From: Actinomadura_C sp036008685
Lineage (GTDB): Bacteria; Actinomycetota; Actinomycetes; Streptosporangiales; Streptosporangiaceae
NCBI GenBank assembly: GCA_036008685.1
Contig: DASYNF010000133.1
Coordinates: 1-43,151 of the forward strand
Reading direction: 5' to 3'
DNA length: 43,151 nucleotides
Shown here: piece after piece, positions 30,059 to 38,463 of the stretch
Layout: the number at the start of each line of letters is the position of its first letter
Numbering within the stretch: position 1 is the first letter of the stretch
Notes under the pieces: model-generated
Told to the model about the DNA's origin: nothing
Database searches by the model: none
What the model saw: only the letters and a program-made list of their open reading frames with translations
Made by a program: the position numbers and the translations under genes

Positions 30059-32380
30059 TCAGCCAACGTAGCTCGGGAGGGTGCCCTCGTGGGCCTCACG
30101 AAGCTCGTGCAGCGGGATGGAGAACCGCCCTTCCACCGTGAGGGCCTCTCCGCCCACGACGCCGAGGCGGGTCACCGGGACCCCGGCCGCCTCGCACAGC
30201 GCCGCGACCCGGGCCTCGTCGCCCGGCCGTACGGCCACGACGGCGCGGGCCACGGACTCACTGAAGAGGGACACGAACGGGTCGCCCGGGAGGGTCACCC
30301 GGCACCCGAGGCCGCCGCGCAGGCACGACTCCACGAGCACCTGGGACAGCCCCCCGTCCGAGAGATCATGGGCCGCCGCCAGGAGGCCGTCCCGCGCCCC
30401 TGAGATCAACACAGAGGCCAGCGCGGCCTCGGCGGGCAGGTCGACCCGCGGCGGCAGGCCGCCGAGGTGGTCATAGACCACGTGGGCCCACTCGGAGCCG
30501 CCGAACTCCTCGCGCGTCTCCCCGAGGAGCAACAGCGTCGCTCCCTCGGTGACGAACGCCATGGGGACGCGGCGGCGTACGTCGTCATGGACGCCCAGCA
30601 CGCCGACCACCGGGGTGGGGTTGATCGGGGTCGACCCGGTCTGGTTGTAGAAGCTGACGTTGCCGCCGGTCACTGGTGTCCCCAGGGCACGGCACGCGTC
30701 GGCCAGCCCCTCGGCGGCCTGGGCGAACTGCCACATGACCCCCGGGTCTTCCGGCGAGCCGAAGTTGAGGCAGTTGGTCACGGCCAGCGGACGCGCTCCC
30801 GTGGTGGCCACGTTGCGGTAGGCCTCGGAGAGCGCCAGCTGCGCGCCCGCGTAGGGGTCGAGCCGGGCATAGCGGCCGTTGCCGTCGAGGGCCAGCGCGA
30901 CGCCGAGGTGGCCGTCGGCCGGCGACGGACGCTCGGCGTCCGGCCGTTCGGTGTCGTCACCCGAGAGCATGCTCTCGTCGAGACGGATGACCCCGGCGTC
31001 CTCCGGCATGGCCAGCACGGTGTTGCCGAGGACATAACGGTCGTACTGAGAGGTCACCCAGCTCTTGTCGGCGAGGTTGGGCGCACCGGCCAGCCACAGC
31101 ACGGTCTTGCGGAGCTCGTCGGCGTTGCCGGGACGGTTGAGCCGGGCGGGTGAGTCGCCCTGCAGTGCCGCGAGGTCGGCCGGCGGCGCGGTGGGCCGGT
31201 TGTAGACGGGCCCCTCGTCGGCCGCGGTGCCCGGCGGGATGTCGACGATGACCTCGCCGCGCCACGTCATGATCAGCCGGCCGTCGCCGGTCACCTCGCC
31301 GATCGTGGTGGCGGGCACCTCCCACTTGGCGCAGATGTCCAAGAAGCGGTCGACCCTGTCGGGAGAGACCACGGCCATCATGCGCTCCTGCGACTCGCTC
31401 ATGAGGATCTCCTCAGGCCGCAGGGTCGCGTCGCGCAGCGGGACCAGGTCCAGATCCACGGTCATGCCGCCGGTGCCGGCCGCCGCGAGCTCGGTGGTCG
31501 CGCAGGAGACGCCGGCGGCGCCGAGGTCCTGGATCCCCACCACGAGGTCCTCCCGGAACAGCTCCAGGCAGCACTCGATGAGGAGCTTCTCCATGAAGGG
31601 GTCGCCGACCTGGACGGCCGGGCGCTTGGCCGAGGACGCCTCGTCGAAGGTCGCCGACGCGAGCACCGAGGCACCGCCGATGCCGTCGGGACCGGTGCGG
31701 GAGCCGAACAGGATGACCTTGTTGCCGGGCCCGGGGGCCGCGGCCCGCTTGATGTCGTCGTGCTTCATCACGCCGATGCAGAGCGCGTTGACGAGCGGGT
31801 TGGCGAGATAGCAGGGGTCGAAGACGACCTCGCCGCCGATGTTGGGCAGGCCGAGGCTGTTGCCGTAGCCACCGATGCCCGCCACGACACCTGGGAGCAC
31901 CCGTGCGGTGTCCGGCGCATCCAGCGGGCCGAACCGCAGGGAGTCCATCACCGCGACCGGCCGGGCGCCCATCGAGATGATGTCGCGGACGATGCCGCCG
32001 ACGCCCGTGGCGGCGCCCTGGAAGGGCTCCACGTAGGACGGGTGGTTGTGGGACTCGACCTTGAAGGTCACGGCCCAGCCCTGACCGACGTCGACGACCC
32101 CGGCGTTCTCGCCCATACCGACGAGCAGGACGTCCGAGGTGTTGGCCGGGGCCTTGTCGCCGAACTGCCGCAGGTGGACCTTGGAGCTCTTGTACGAGCA
32201 GTGCTCACTCCACATGACGGAGTAGATCGCGAGCTCGGCGGACGTGGGCCGGCGGCCGAGGATCTGGCGGACCCGCTCGTACTCCTCGGTCTTCATGCCC
32301 AGCTCTTCGTAGGGCTGGGGCCGGCCGGGCGTCTGCTCGGCCGCCGTGACCGTGTCCGTCTCCGGCGGATTGCTGTTCAC
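30059..32380 (-). CDS. purL: Phosphoribosylformylglycinamidine synthase, large subunit
   Basis: 773 residues, the small-type PurL that needs PurQ (glutaminase) and PurS. It makes FGAM from FGAR with ATP and ammonia delivered by PurQ. Motifs: EHCSYKSSK near 57, a VESHNHPSYVEPFQGAATGVGGIVRD stretch, PNIGGEVVF, the Gly-rich SRTGPDGIGGA, QDLGAAG, ESQERMM, and the duplicated half with NCLNFGSPE, GGNVSFYNQT and AHDLSDGGL. GTG 32380 overlaps the purQ stop (GTGA), so the genes are translationally coupled. A ~28-residue N-terminal extension precedes the usual start (YEELGM). Confidence 0.95.
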   Translation of the reverse strand: MNSNPPETDTVTAAEQTPGRPQPYEELGMKTEEYERVRQILGRRPTSAELAIYSVMWSEHCSYKSSKVHLRQFGDKAPANTSDVLLVGMGENAGVVDVGQGWAVTFKVESHNHPSYVEPFQGAATGVGGIVRDIISMGARPVAVMDSLRFGPLDAPDTARVLPGVVAGIGGYGNSLGLPNIGGEVVFDPCYLANPLVNALCIGVMKHDDIKRAAAPGPGNKVILFGSRTGPDGIGGASVLASATFDEASSAKRPAVQVGDPFMEKLLIECCLELFREDLVVGIQDLGAAGVSCATTELAAAGTGGMTVDLDLVPLRDATLRPEEILMSESQERMMAVVSPDRVDRFLDICAKWEVPATTIGEVTGDGRLIMTWRGEVIVDIPPGTAADEGPVYNRPTAPPADLAALQGDSPARLNRPGNADELRKTVLWLAGAPNLADKSWVTSQYDRYVLGNTVLAMPEDAGVIRLDESMLSGDDTERPDAERPSPADGHLGVALALDGNGRYARLDPYAGAQLALSEAYRNVATTGARPLAVTNCLNFGSPEDPGVMWQFAQAAEGLADACRALGTPVTGGNVSFYNQTGSTPINPTPVVGVLGVHDDVRRRVPMAFVTEGATLLLLGETREEFGGSEWAHVVYDHLGGLPPRVDLPAEAALASVLISGARDGLLAAAHDLSDGGLSQVLVESCLRGGLGCRVTLPGDPFVSLFSESVARAVVAVRPGDEARVAALCEAAGVPVTRLGVVGGEALTVEGRFSIPLHELREAHEGTLPSYVG

Positions 32381-33057
32381 GCGTTGACCAATCTCTTCAC
32401 GATCGAGGTGAAGAAGCCCAGCCCGTCACTCGTCGGTCCGGTCAGGGTCTCCACGGCGTGTTCGGGATGCGGCATCAGGCCGACCACATTGCCGGCCTCG
32501 TTGGTGATGCCCGCGATATCGTTCATGGAGCCGTTGGGGTTGACGTCGAGATATCGGGCCACAACCCGGCCCTCTCGCTCCAATGCGGCCAAGGTGTCCT
32601 GGTCGGCCACATAGCAGCCATCCTGATTCTTCACCGGGATCACGAGCTCCTGGGCCTCCGCGTATTCACGGGTCCAGGCGGTGCGGGCGTTGTCGACGCG
32701 CAGCCGCTGGTCCCGGCACACGAAATGCAGGCTCGCATTGCGCCGCAGCGCGCCCGGCAGCAGATGGGATTCGCACAGAATCTGGAAGCCGTTGCAGATG
32801 CCGAGCACCGGAAGGCCGGCCCTGGCGGCGGAGACCAGCTCTCCCATGAGCGGCGCGAAGCGGGCGATCGCCCCGGCCCGCAGATAGTCGCCGTAGGAGA
32901 AGCCTCCGGGCAGGACCACCGCGTCGATGCCCCGAAGGTCGTTGTCGGCGTGCCACAACGTGACCGGCTGCGCGCCGGCCAGCCGTACGGCTCGTACGGC
33001 ATCCCGGTCGTCCAGCGAACCGGGAAATGTGATGATGCCCACCCGGGCTGTGCTCAT
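32377..33057 (-). CDS. purQ: Phosphoribosylformylglycinamidine synthase, glutaminase subunit
   Basis: 226 residues, class-I glutaminase that supplies ammonia to PurL. Catalytic Cys88 (LGICNGFQIL), His197 and Glu199 (MPHPEH), plus the N-terminal VGIITFPGSLDDRDA and PGGFSYGDYLRAGA of PurQ. ATG 33057 has GAGGAGA ten bases upstream. It overlaps purL by four bases. The 109-bp gap to the preceding ATPase gene suggests a separate promoter. Confidence 0.95.
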   Translation of the reverse strand: MSTARVGIITFPGSLDDRDAVRAVRLAGAQPVTLWHADNDLRGIDAVVLPGGFSYGDYLRAGAIARFAPLMGELVSAARAGLPVLGICNGFQILCESHLLPGALRRNASLHFVCRDQRLRVDNARTAWTREYAEAQELVIPVKNQDGCYVADQDTLAALEREGRVVARYLDVNPNGSMNDIAGITNEAGNVVGLMPHPEHAVETLTGPTSDGLGFFTSIVKRLVNA

Positions 33058-33166
33058 TGCTGTCTGTCTCCTCGGTCACAGCGGCGGGCGGCAGACGCGG
33101 TCGCAGTCCAGTCTCAGGTCGGTCTCAGGTCGGTATCAGGTCAAGGTCCCCCCGCGTACATCTAAT

Positions 33167-33628
33167 CTACCTGGCGCTGTGCACGAGTTCGCGCTCAAGG
33201 CGGCGGATCAACGCTTCGTCCTGCCAGGTCAGCCGTTTGTGCAGGTAGACCACCGTGCCGCGGCCCGGCCGGCTGTCGAAGCCGACGTCGTCGACCAGCG
33301 CCCGCATGATGCTGATCCCGCGCCCCGACTCGGCATCCGCACGCGCCTCGCGGACCGGCATATCCCGGAATCCCCGCCCCTTATCCACGATCTTCAACAC
33401 ACAGGAGTCATCGTCGATACAGGCGTCGACTTCGAAATCCCTTGTCATCTGTGCGTGTTCGATGACGTTCGTGCATGCCTCGGAAGTGGCGACAAGAATG
33501 TCCGCGATGCACTCCTGTGCGACCCCCAGGCCGCGGAGTGCGTCGCCCAATGTTCTCCGGATCACCGGGATGCTCAGCGCCTCACGTGGCAGTGCCAGTG
33601 AGAACCTCATTTCCACCGGCCACCTCAT
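33167..33628 (-). CDS. RsbW-like anti-sigma/serine kinase-type ATP-binding protein
   Basis: 153 residues from ATG 33628; an ATG at 33610 (MRFSLALPREA) is nearly as likely and fits the family start better. The HATPase_c_2 fold shows the N box (ATSEACTNVIEHA with Glu50 and Asn54), the G1 box DKGRGF at 82-87 and SGRGISIMRALVDDV at 101-115. Such proteins bind ATP and either sequester an alternative sigma factor or phosphorylate an anti-anti-sigma antagonist. No sigma or antagonist gene is adjacent, so the partner is elsewhere. It lies between purS and purQ, though no role in purine synthesis is expected. Confidence 0.82.
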   Translation of the reverse strand: MRWPVEMRFSLALPREALSIPVIRRTLGDALRGLGVAQECIADILVATSEACTNVIEHAQMTRDFEVDACIDDDSCVLKIVDKGRGFRDMPVREARADAESGRGISIMRALVDDVGFDSRPGRGTVVYLHKRLTWQDEALIRRLERELVHSAR

Positions 33629-33844
33629 TGTTGGCCGACCCCCTTACGGGGGCCGCCCCCCGACGTTGGTCTTAAAACTCTCAACGAGGTTAAGGCTTCC
33701 CCGACGGACAGTTCCTAATCGCCACAACAGCCCGTCTTCTCATCGGGGCCGTCCGGCCCCCGGCCCCTCGGAGCAGGGCGGATTACGGATCAGCAAAGGG
33801 CCTGGGTCTTATGGAACGAGCCAGTGACTCCCCGCTGAGCGCGG

Positions 33845-34087
33845 CTATTCGACGGACACTTCGAAGGTCTCGATGACCGGATTCGCCAGCAGGGTCTCGG
33901 CGATCTTTCGCACCCGCTCCAGCGCGGCCTCATCGGCGGGGCCTTCGAGCTCCACCTCGAACCGCTTTCCCTGGCGTACACCGGTGATCCCCGCGAACCC
34001 CAGCTGCGGCAGCTTCCGGGCGATCGCCTGCCCCTGAGGATCGAGAATTTCCGGCTTCAGCATGACGTCGACGACGACACGCGCCAC
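33845..34087 (-). CDS. purS: Phosphoribosylformylglycinamidine synthase subunit PurS
   Basis: 80 residues from GTG 34087, with GAAGGGAG six bases upstream; the longer frame adds an Arg/Gly-rich shadow. The full PurS pattern is present: VVVDVMLKPEILDPQGQAIA, LPQLGFAGITGVRQGKRFEVELEG, KIAETLLANPVIETFEV. It dimerises and bridges PurL and PurQ, channelling ammonia. It is separated from purQ by the RsbW-like gene and a 216-bp gap. Confidence 0.93.
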   Translation of the reverse strand: MARVVVDVMLKPEILDPQGQAIARKLPQLGFAGITGVRQGKRFEVELEGPADEAALERVRKIAETLLANPVIETFEVSVE

Positions 34088-34346
34088 GGCCGACTCCCTT
34101 CGTGTCCGGTGTTCATGGTGGGTCTTCATGATCGGTGTTCCACGGTGGACGTTCCCGCGACTCGGTCCCTGAGCTGCGGATTCTCGTACGGCTCCGAAGC
34201 GTACGGCACGGGGCCCGGTGATGGCGCGACCGGCCGTTCCCGCTGCGCCAGGGCTGACGCGACCGGCCCTCATCCGTAGTGAGCGTGTGAGTACGCACCG
34301 CCCCGATATACATGGGGCACAGCCTTCATCCCTTCAGGAGCGATCG

Positions 34347-35972
34347 ATGTCAGTGGTCATCGAGGAACTGTCGCCGGCGGAGCTCGCGCTGTGGAAGGCG
34401 TTCCCGAGGGGCGAGCAGGTGGACCTGAGGACCGGGGACGGCCATTTCGACGATCCGGCCCACGCGAGCCTGTGGGGCCCGGAGCGGCACCTGCGGGCCG
34501 AGGTCGTCGTCGCGCTCCTCCTCGGGGCCATCGAGGCGGAGCCGGGCGAACTCGCGGCCGTGCGCCTCATAGGGGCGCGCATCACCGGCCCGCTCGGTCT
34601 GGAGCACGCCGACGTGACCGTACCCCTCGAGATCACCGACTGCTCCTTCGACGAGGCGCCGCGTCTCTATTGGGCCCGCATGCGGAGCATGCGGCTCGTG
34701 GGCTGCCACCTGCCCGGGCTGGTGGCCTCGGGGACCCGGGTCGAAGGCGACCTGTGGCTGCAGCGAAGCCGCATGTCCGACCGGCTGTGTCTCGACGGCG
34801 CCCACATCACGGGAATCCTTCACCTGAGCGGGGCTCATCTGGTCAACCCGGAGGGCGAGGCCCTGCTCGGCGACCGGCTGGCCGTCGACGCGAACATCTA
34901 CTGCGACCAGGGATTCACCGCCGTCGGCGAGGTCCGGCTCCCGGGAGCCCGGATCGGCGGTCAGCTGATCTTCCGGGGGGCCACGCTCCGTAATCCCACG
35001 GGCTCGGCCCTGTACGCGAGCCGGCTCGACGTCGGCGCGAACGTGTTCTGCGACGGCGGGTTCTCCGCCACCGGGGCGGTACGGCTGCGGGGGGCCCGGG
35101 TCGGCGGTTACCTCTCCCTGGTCGGCGCGGTGCTGAACAACCCGGGCCGTACGGCCCTGAGCGCCGAAGACCTGGCCGTGGAGACCGACGTCTACTGCTC
35201 CGAGGGGTTCCACGCCCAGGGGTCGGTGAGCTTCGCCGGGGCCCGGATCGGCGCGAAGCTCGACTTCTCCGGAGGCCTGCTCACGGGCGGCGGGGGGACG
35301 GCCCTCAACTGTCAGCGGCTCCAGGCGGCCGAGGTGCTCCTGCATCCCTCCGCACCGATCGAGGGCCTGGTCGACTACTCCTACGCGAGCATCGGACGGC
35401 TGCGGGACGACCCCCGGACCTGGCCCGCCGGGCTGCAGCTCGACGGGCTGGCCTATGAGGCCCTGGACCCCCCGCTGCGCGCGGCGGAGCGGCTGAACTG
35501 GCTGCGCCGTGACACCGACGGCTACCAGCCGCAGCCCTACGAAAAGCTCGCCCAGACCTACCGCTCGATCGGCCTGGACACCGAGAGCCGGTCGGTCCTG
35601 CTGGCCAAGCAGCGAGACCGCCGCGCCGTCCAGGCCACGCCGAGCAAGACCTGGGGCCTCATCCAGGACGTGACCGTGGGCTACGGCTACCGGCCGTTCC
35701 GCGCCGCGACGTGGCTGCTCGCGCTCCTGGCCCTCGGAACCGTCGTCTTCTCGCTGCGGCGGCCCCCCGTGCTGGACGACGGGCAGCACCCGCATTTCAA
35801 CGCGTTCTTCTACACACTTGATCTCCTTCTCCCGATAGGGTCGCTCGGCCAGGAGATCGTTTTCAGCCCCGTGGGTGTCTATCAGTGGGTCGCGAACCTC
35901 TTGGTGGCCGCGGGCCTCGTCCTCGGCCTGACCGTCGCCGCAGGCGTCACCCGCGTGCTCTCCCGAGAATGA
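34347..35972 (+). CDS. Beta-solenoid membrane protein (bactofilin/pentapeptide-like repeats)
   Basis: 541 residues, ATG 34347 with CAGGAG six bases upstream. The middle ~300 residues are 49-residue repeats of right-handed beta-helix type: NP(E/T/G)G.AL...RL.V..N(I/V)(Y/F)C..GF.A.G.V...GARIGG.L.F.GA.L, at least three good copies plus degenerate flanks, each with one conserved Cys. Two membrane helices end the protein (~448-470, ~503-530). Such proteins are often annotated as membrane-associated oxidoreductases, but I see no redox motif beyond the regularly spaced Cys. A scaffold role for the cytosolic solenoid is plausible. Divergent from purS. TATACA at 34307-34312 may be its -10. Confidence 0.72.
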   Translation: MSVVIEELSPAELALWKAFPRGEQVDLRTGDGHFDDPAHASLWGPERHLRAEVVVALLLGAIEAEPGELAAVRLIGARITGPLGLEHADVTVPLEITDCSFDEAPRLYWARMRSMRLVGCHLPGLVASGTRVEGDLWLQRSRMSDRLCLDGAHITGILHLSGAHLVNPEGEALLGDRLAVDANIYCDQGFTAVGEVRLPGARIGGQLIFRGATLRNPTGSALYASRLDVGANVFCDGGFSATGAVRLRGARVGGYLSLVGAVLNNPGRTALSAEDLAVETDVYCSEGFHAQGSVSFAGARIGAKLDFSGGLLTGGGGTALNCQRLQAAEVLLHPSAPIEGLVDYSYASIGRLRDDPRTWPAGLQLDGLAYEALDPPLRAAERLNWLRRDTDGYQPQPYEKLAQTYRSIGLDTESRSVLLAKQRDRRAVQATPSKTWGLIQDVTVGYGYRPFRAATWLLALLALGTVVFSLRRPPVLDDGQHPHFNAFFYTLDLLLPIGSLGQEIVFSPVGVYQWVANLLVAAGLVLGLTVAAGVTRVLSRE

Positions 35973-36040
35973 GCGATATCCGCGCATCGGTATGACCACG
36001 GTCAGTAGCGTGTGATCGCCACAGCCAGGAAGGACCCCCG

Positions 36041-36712
36041 GTGAGCAACCCGTACCCTCCCCAGGCCCCTGACCAGAACCCCTGGGGGCAACAGCCGTCA
36101 CAGCAGCCCTACCCGGGCGGGCCCTCGGGGCAAGGGGGCTATGCCCCGGCCCAGAGCCCCTACCAGCAGGGCGGCTACCCGGCCCCGCACCCGCAGCAGG
36201 GCTACCCACAGCAGGGCGGCTACGCCGGACCCGCCCAGCAGGGCTACCCGCAGCAGGGCGGCTACGCGGCCCCCGCGCAGCAGGGCTATGCCCAGCAGGG
36301 TGCCCAGGCGCCCGGCGGACAGGCTCAGCTCGTCCTCGACCTGAAGTACTTCCCGCTGAACTTCATCTTCATGCTGTTCAAGCCGAAGGTGGCGATCAAC
36401 GGTCATGAGTTCTCCGGGCAGTGGGGCCGCAACGCGATCCCCATGCCCGCCGGCCACCACCATGTGCACGTCCACATCCCGTACATCCTGCCGCCGCGGC
36501 TCGGCCCCGCCGACCTGCAGGTCCCGCTCCAGCAGGGTCAGTCGGTCGAGCTCGAATACCGCGCGCCGATGTTCGCGTTCTCCCGGGGCGCGATGGGGCC
36601 GGGGCCGCAGCCGTGGAACGGCATGGGCATCACGATCGCCCTCGTGGCGGTCCCGCTCCTGTTCGCGTTCCTGATGTTCATGATCAGCATCATCGCGGCC
36701 GTCTCCTCCTGA
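36041..36712 (+). CDS. Gln/Gly/Tyr-repeat membrane-anchored protein
   Basis: 223 residues, GTG 36041 after CAGGAAGGA. Residues ~1-90 are low-complexity PYPPQ, QQGYPQQGGYA and PGG repeats, a prion-like or adhesive disordered region. Residues ~95-180 form a compact domain (LVLDLKYFPLNFIFMLFKPKVAINGHEFSGQWG, HHHVHVHIPY, ELEYRAPMFAFSRG). One membrane helix ends the protein (~199-218). The same layout, a Pro/Gln/Gly N-terminus with a small beta domain, is common in actinomycete proteins without known function. Phase separation or multivalent binding by the repeats is inference. Confidence 0.7.
   Translation: MSNPYPPQAPDQNPWGQQPSQQPYPGGPSGQGGYAPAQSPYQQGGYPAPHPQQGYPQQGGYAGPAQQGYPQQGGYAAPAQQGYAQQGAQAPGGQAQLVLDLKYFPLNFIFMLFKPKVAINGHEFSGQWGRNAIPMPAGHHHVHVHIPYILPPRLGPADLQVPLQQGQSVELEYRAPMFAFSRGAMGPGPQPWNGMGITIALVAVPLLFAFLMFMISIIAAVSS
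36194..36319 (+). repeat. Three 42-bp in-frame repeats
   Basis: Units begin at 36194, 36236 and 36278, each starting CAGCAGGGCTA and encoding QQGYPQQGGYA plus three variable residues. The third is partly diverged. Confidence 0.8.
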
Positions 36713-36742
36713 CGGAGGGACGGCCGCGGTCGCGGGGCCGGC

Positions 36743-38203
36743 CTAGGGCTGGAGGCTGATGAGCCGGATCTCGGTCATCTCCTCGATGGCGTAGGCGGGG
36801 CCCTCACGGGTGTTGCCGGAGTCCTTCACCCCGCCGTACGGCTGCTGGTCGGCCCGGCTCGTCGGCACGTCGTTGATGAGCACACCGCCGAACTCGAGGG
36901 TCTTCGCCGCCCGCAGGGCCTTGCCGAGGTCGGCGGTGTAGACGCCGGCCTGCAGCCCGTACCGCGAGTCGTTGGCGAGCGAGAGGGCCTCGTCGAAGGA
37001 CTCGTACCGGGTGATCGTCAGGACCGGGCCGAACACCTCCTCGGACTGCAGCCGTGCGGTGGCCGGGACGGCCTCGACGACCGTGGGCCGCAGCACCCCG
37101 TCCACCACGTCGCCCCCCACGAGCACCTTGGCCCCGGCGGCCGTGGCCTCGTCGATCCACTCCTTGACCCGCTTGGTCTCGTCCTCGGTGATCAGGGTCG
37201 ACACGTCGGTGTCCTCGGCGAGCGGGTCGCCGACGACCAGGTTCTCCACCCGCCGGACCAGCGCGTCGATGAAGTCGTCGGCCACGTCGGCGTGGACGTA
37301 GATCCGCTGGGTCGAGATGCACGACTGGCCGGCATAGGAGAAGCCCGCCACCGCGGCCTTGGCCGCCGCGGTCTCCCAGTCGCCGGGTGTGTCCACGATC
37401 AGCGGCGAGGCGGAGCCGAGCTCCAGACGCACCTTTTTGCGCGGCGCCTTGGCCGCCATGGCCCATCCGACCTCGGACGAGCCGGTGAAGGTCACGTAGG
37501 CGACGTCGTCGTGCGTGACCAGCGCCTCTCCCACGGTCGATCCGCCGCCGGTCACCACATTGAGCCAGCCCGCCGGCACGCCGAGGCCGTCCAGCAGTTC
37601 GGCCAGCAGGAGCGCGGTCACGGGCGTCTGCGACGCCGGCTTGAGCACGACCGGACAGCCGGCCGCGAGAGCGGGGGCGATCTTGTGTGCCACGAGGTTG
37701 AGCGGGAAGTTGAACGGGGAGATCGCGGCCACCACGCCGACCGGGACCCGGAGGGTGAACGCGGTCTTGCCGGCTCCGGTGGACGTCGCGTCCATCGGCA
37801 CCACCTCACCGGCGAACCTGCGGGCCTCGGCCGCCGCGAAGGCGAAGGTCTCCACCGCCCGCGCCGCCTCGACCCGCGCCGTCTTCAGCGGCTTGCCCGC
37901 CTCCAGGGCGATGGCCCGGGCGAAGTGGTCCCGCCGGTCGTTGATCGCGGCCGCGGCCTGCTCCAGGACCCGGATCCGGTCGGCCCGCGCGAAGTCGTCC
38001 CGGCGCAGTGCCGCCACGGCGCTCGCCACGGCCCGGTCGACGTCGCGCCGGCCACCGGCCGGCACCTGGGCCACGAGCCTCCCGTCGTAGGGAGCCCGCA
38101 CCTCCCTGAGGCCCTTCTCCCCGTTGGGGACCCACTCGCCACCGATGAGCATGCCGGGCACCCTGAACGCCGGTTCGGCGCTGTTCCTGGCCTCGGTCGT
38201 CAT
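36743..38203 (-). CDS. NAD(P)-dependent aldehyde dehydrogenase
   Basis: 486 residues, ATG 38203 with GAGGAGGA upstream. Oxidises an aldehyde to the acid. Motifs: VPVGVVAAISPFNFPLNL with Asn165, FTGSSEVG, LELGSASPLI with Glu261, catalytic Cys295 in GQSCIS, and EEVFGPVLTI. The LELGSASP variant (not LELGGN) is seen in semialdehyde/phosphonate-type members. Substrate unknown. It diverges from the 2-oxoacid dehydrogenase genes, and a short-chain aldehyde made in that pathway would be a reasonable guess. Confidence 0.88.
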   Translation of the reverse strand: MTTEARNSAEPAFRVPGMLIGGEWVPNGEKGLREVRAPYDGRLVAQVPAGGRRDVDRAVASAVAALRRDDFARADRIRVLEQAAAAINDRRDHFARAIALEAGKPLKTARVEAARAVETFAFAAAEARRFAGEVVPMDATSTGAGKTAFTLRVPVGVVAAISPFNFPLNLVAHKIAPALAAGCPVVLKPASQTPVTALLLAELLDGLGVPAGWLNVVTGGGSTVGEALVTHDDVAYVTFTGSSEVGWAMAAKAPRKKVRLELGSASPLIVDTPGDWETAAAKAAVAGFSYAGQSCISTQRIYVHADVADDFIDALVRRVENLVVGDPLAEDTDVSTLITEDETKRVKEWIDEATAAGAKVLVGGDVVDGVLRPTVVEAVPATARLQSEEVFGPVLTITRYESFDEALSLANDSRYGLQAGVYTADLGKALRAAKTLEFGGVLINDVPTSRADQQPYGGVKDSGNTREGPAYAIEEMTEIRLISLQP

Positions 38204-38463
38204 TCTGCGGTCCTCCTCGCCCTGGCCGGCAACCTCGGATCCCGGTGAGATAACCGCTCTTCCGGAAACTATGCGCCTCCGCGCTGTGTGCCGCTAACAA
38301 GGTTCCGGGTACACATCCGTCAAGTTGGGGCTTGCGCCCTCTTAAGTGACGTCTGACACGATGGCGGAAGAGCCTCACGCCTCTTACCAGAAGGCTGCGG
38401 CCTTACGTCGGCCGGTTCGCGGTGATCCCGCACACCGGCCCCGAGTTACATGAGGAGCGGCAC
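38204..38463. other. Divergent promoter region of the aldehyde and 2-oxoacid dehydrogenases
   Basis: 260 bases without a gene. The middle (38280-38370) is the least GC-rich part, as expected for promoters; no -35/-10 pair or palindrome is strong enough to name. Confidence 0.4.

Noticed and set aside
34350..36209. 619-residue minus-strand frame crossing two plus-strand genes
   Set aside because: It spans two unrelated genes and their gap and matches no protein family.
38422..38463. Upstream ATG at 38422 as the E1 alpha start
   Set aside because: No ribosome site; GTG 38464 has GAGGAG at normal spacing and the family does not need the extra residues.
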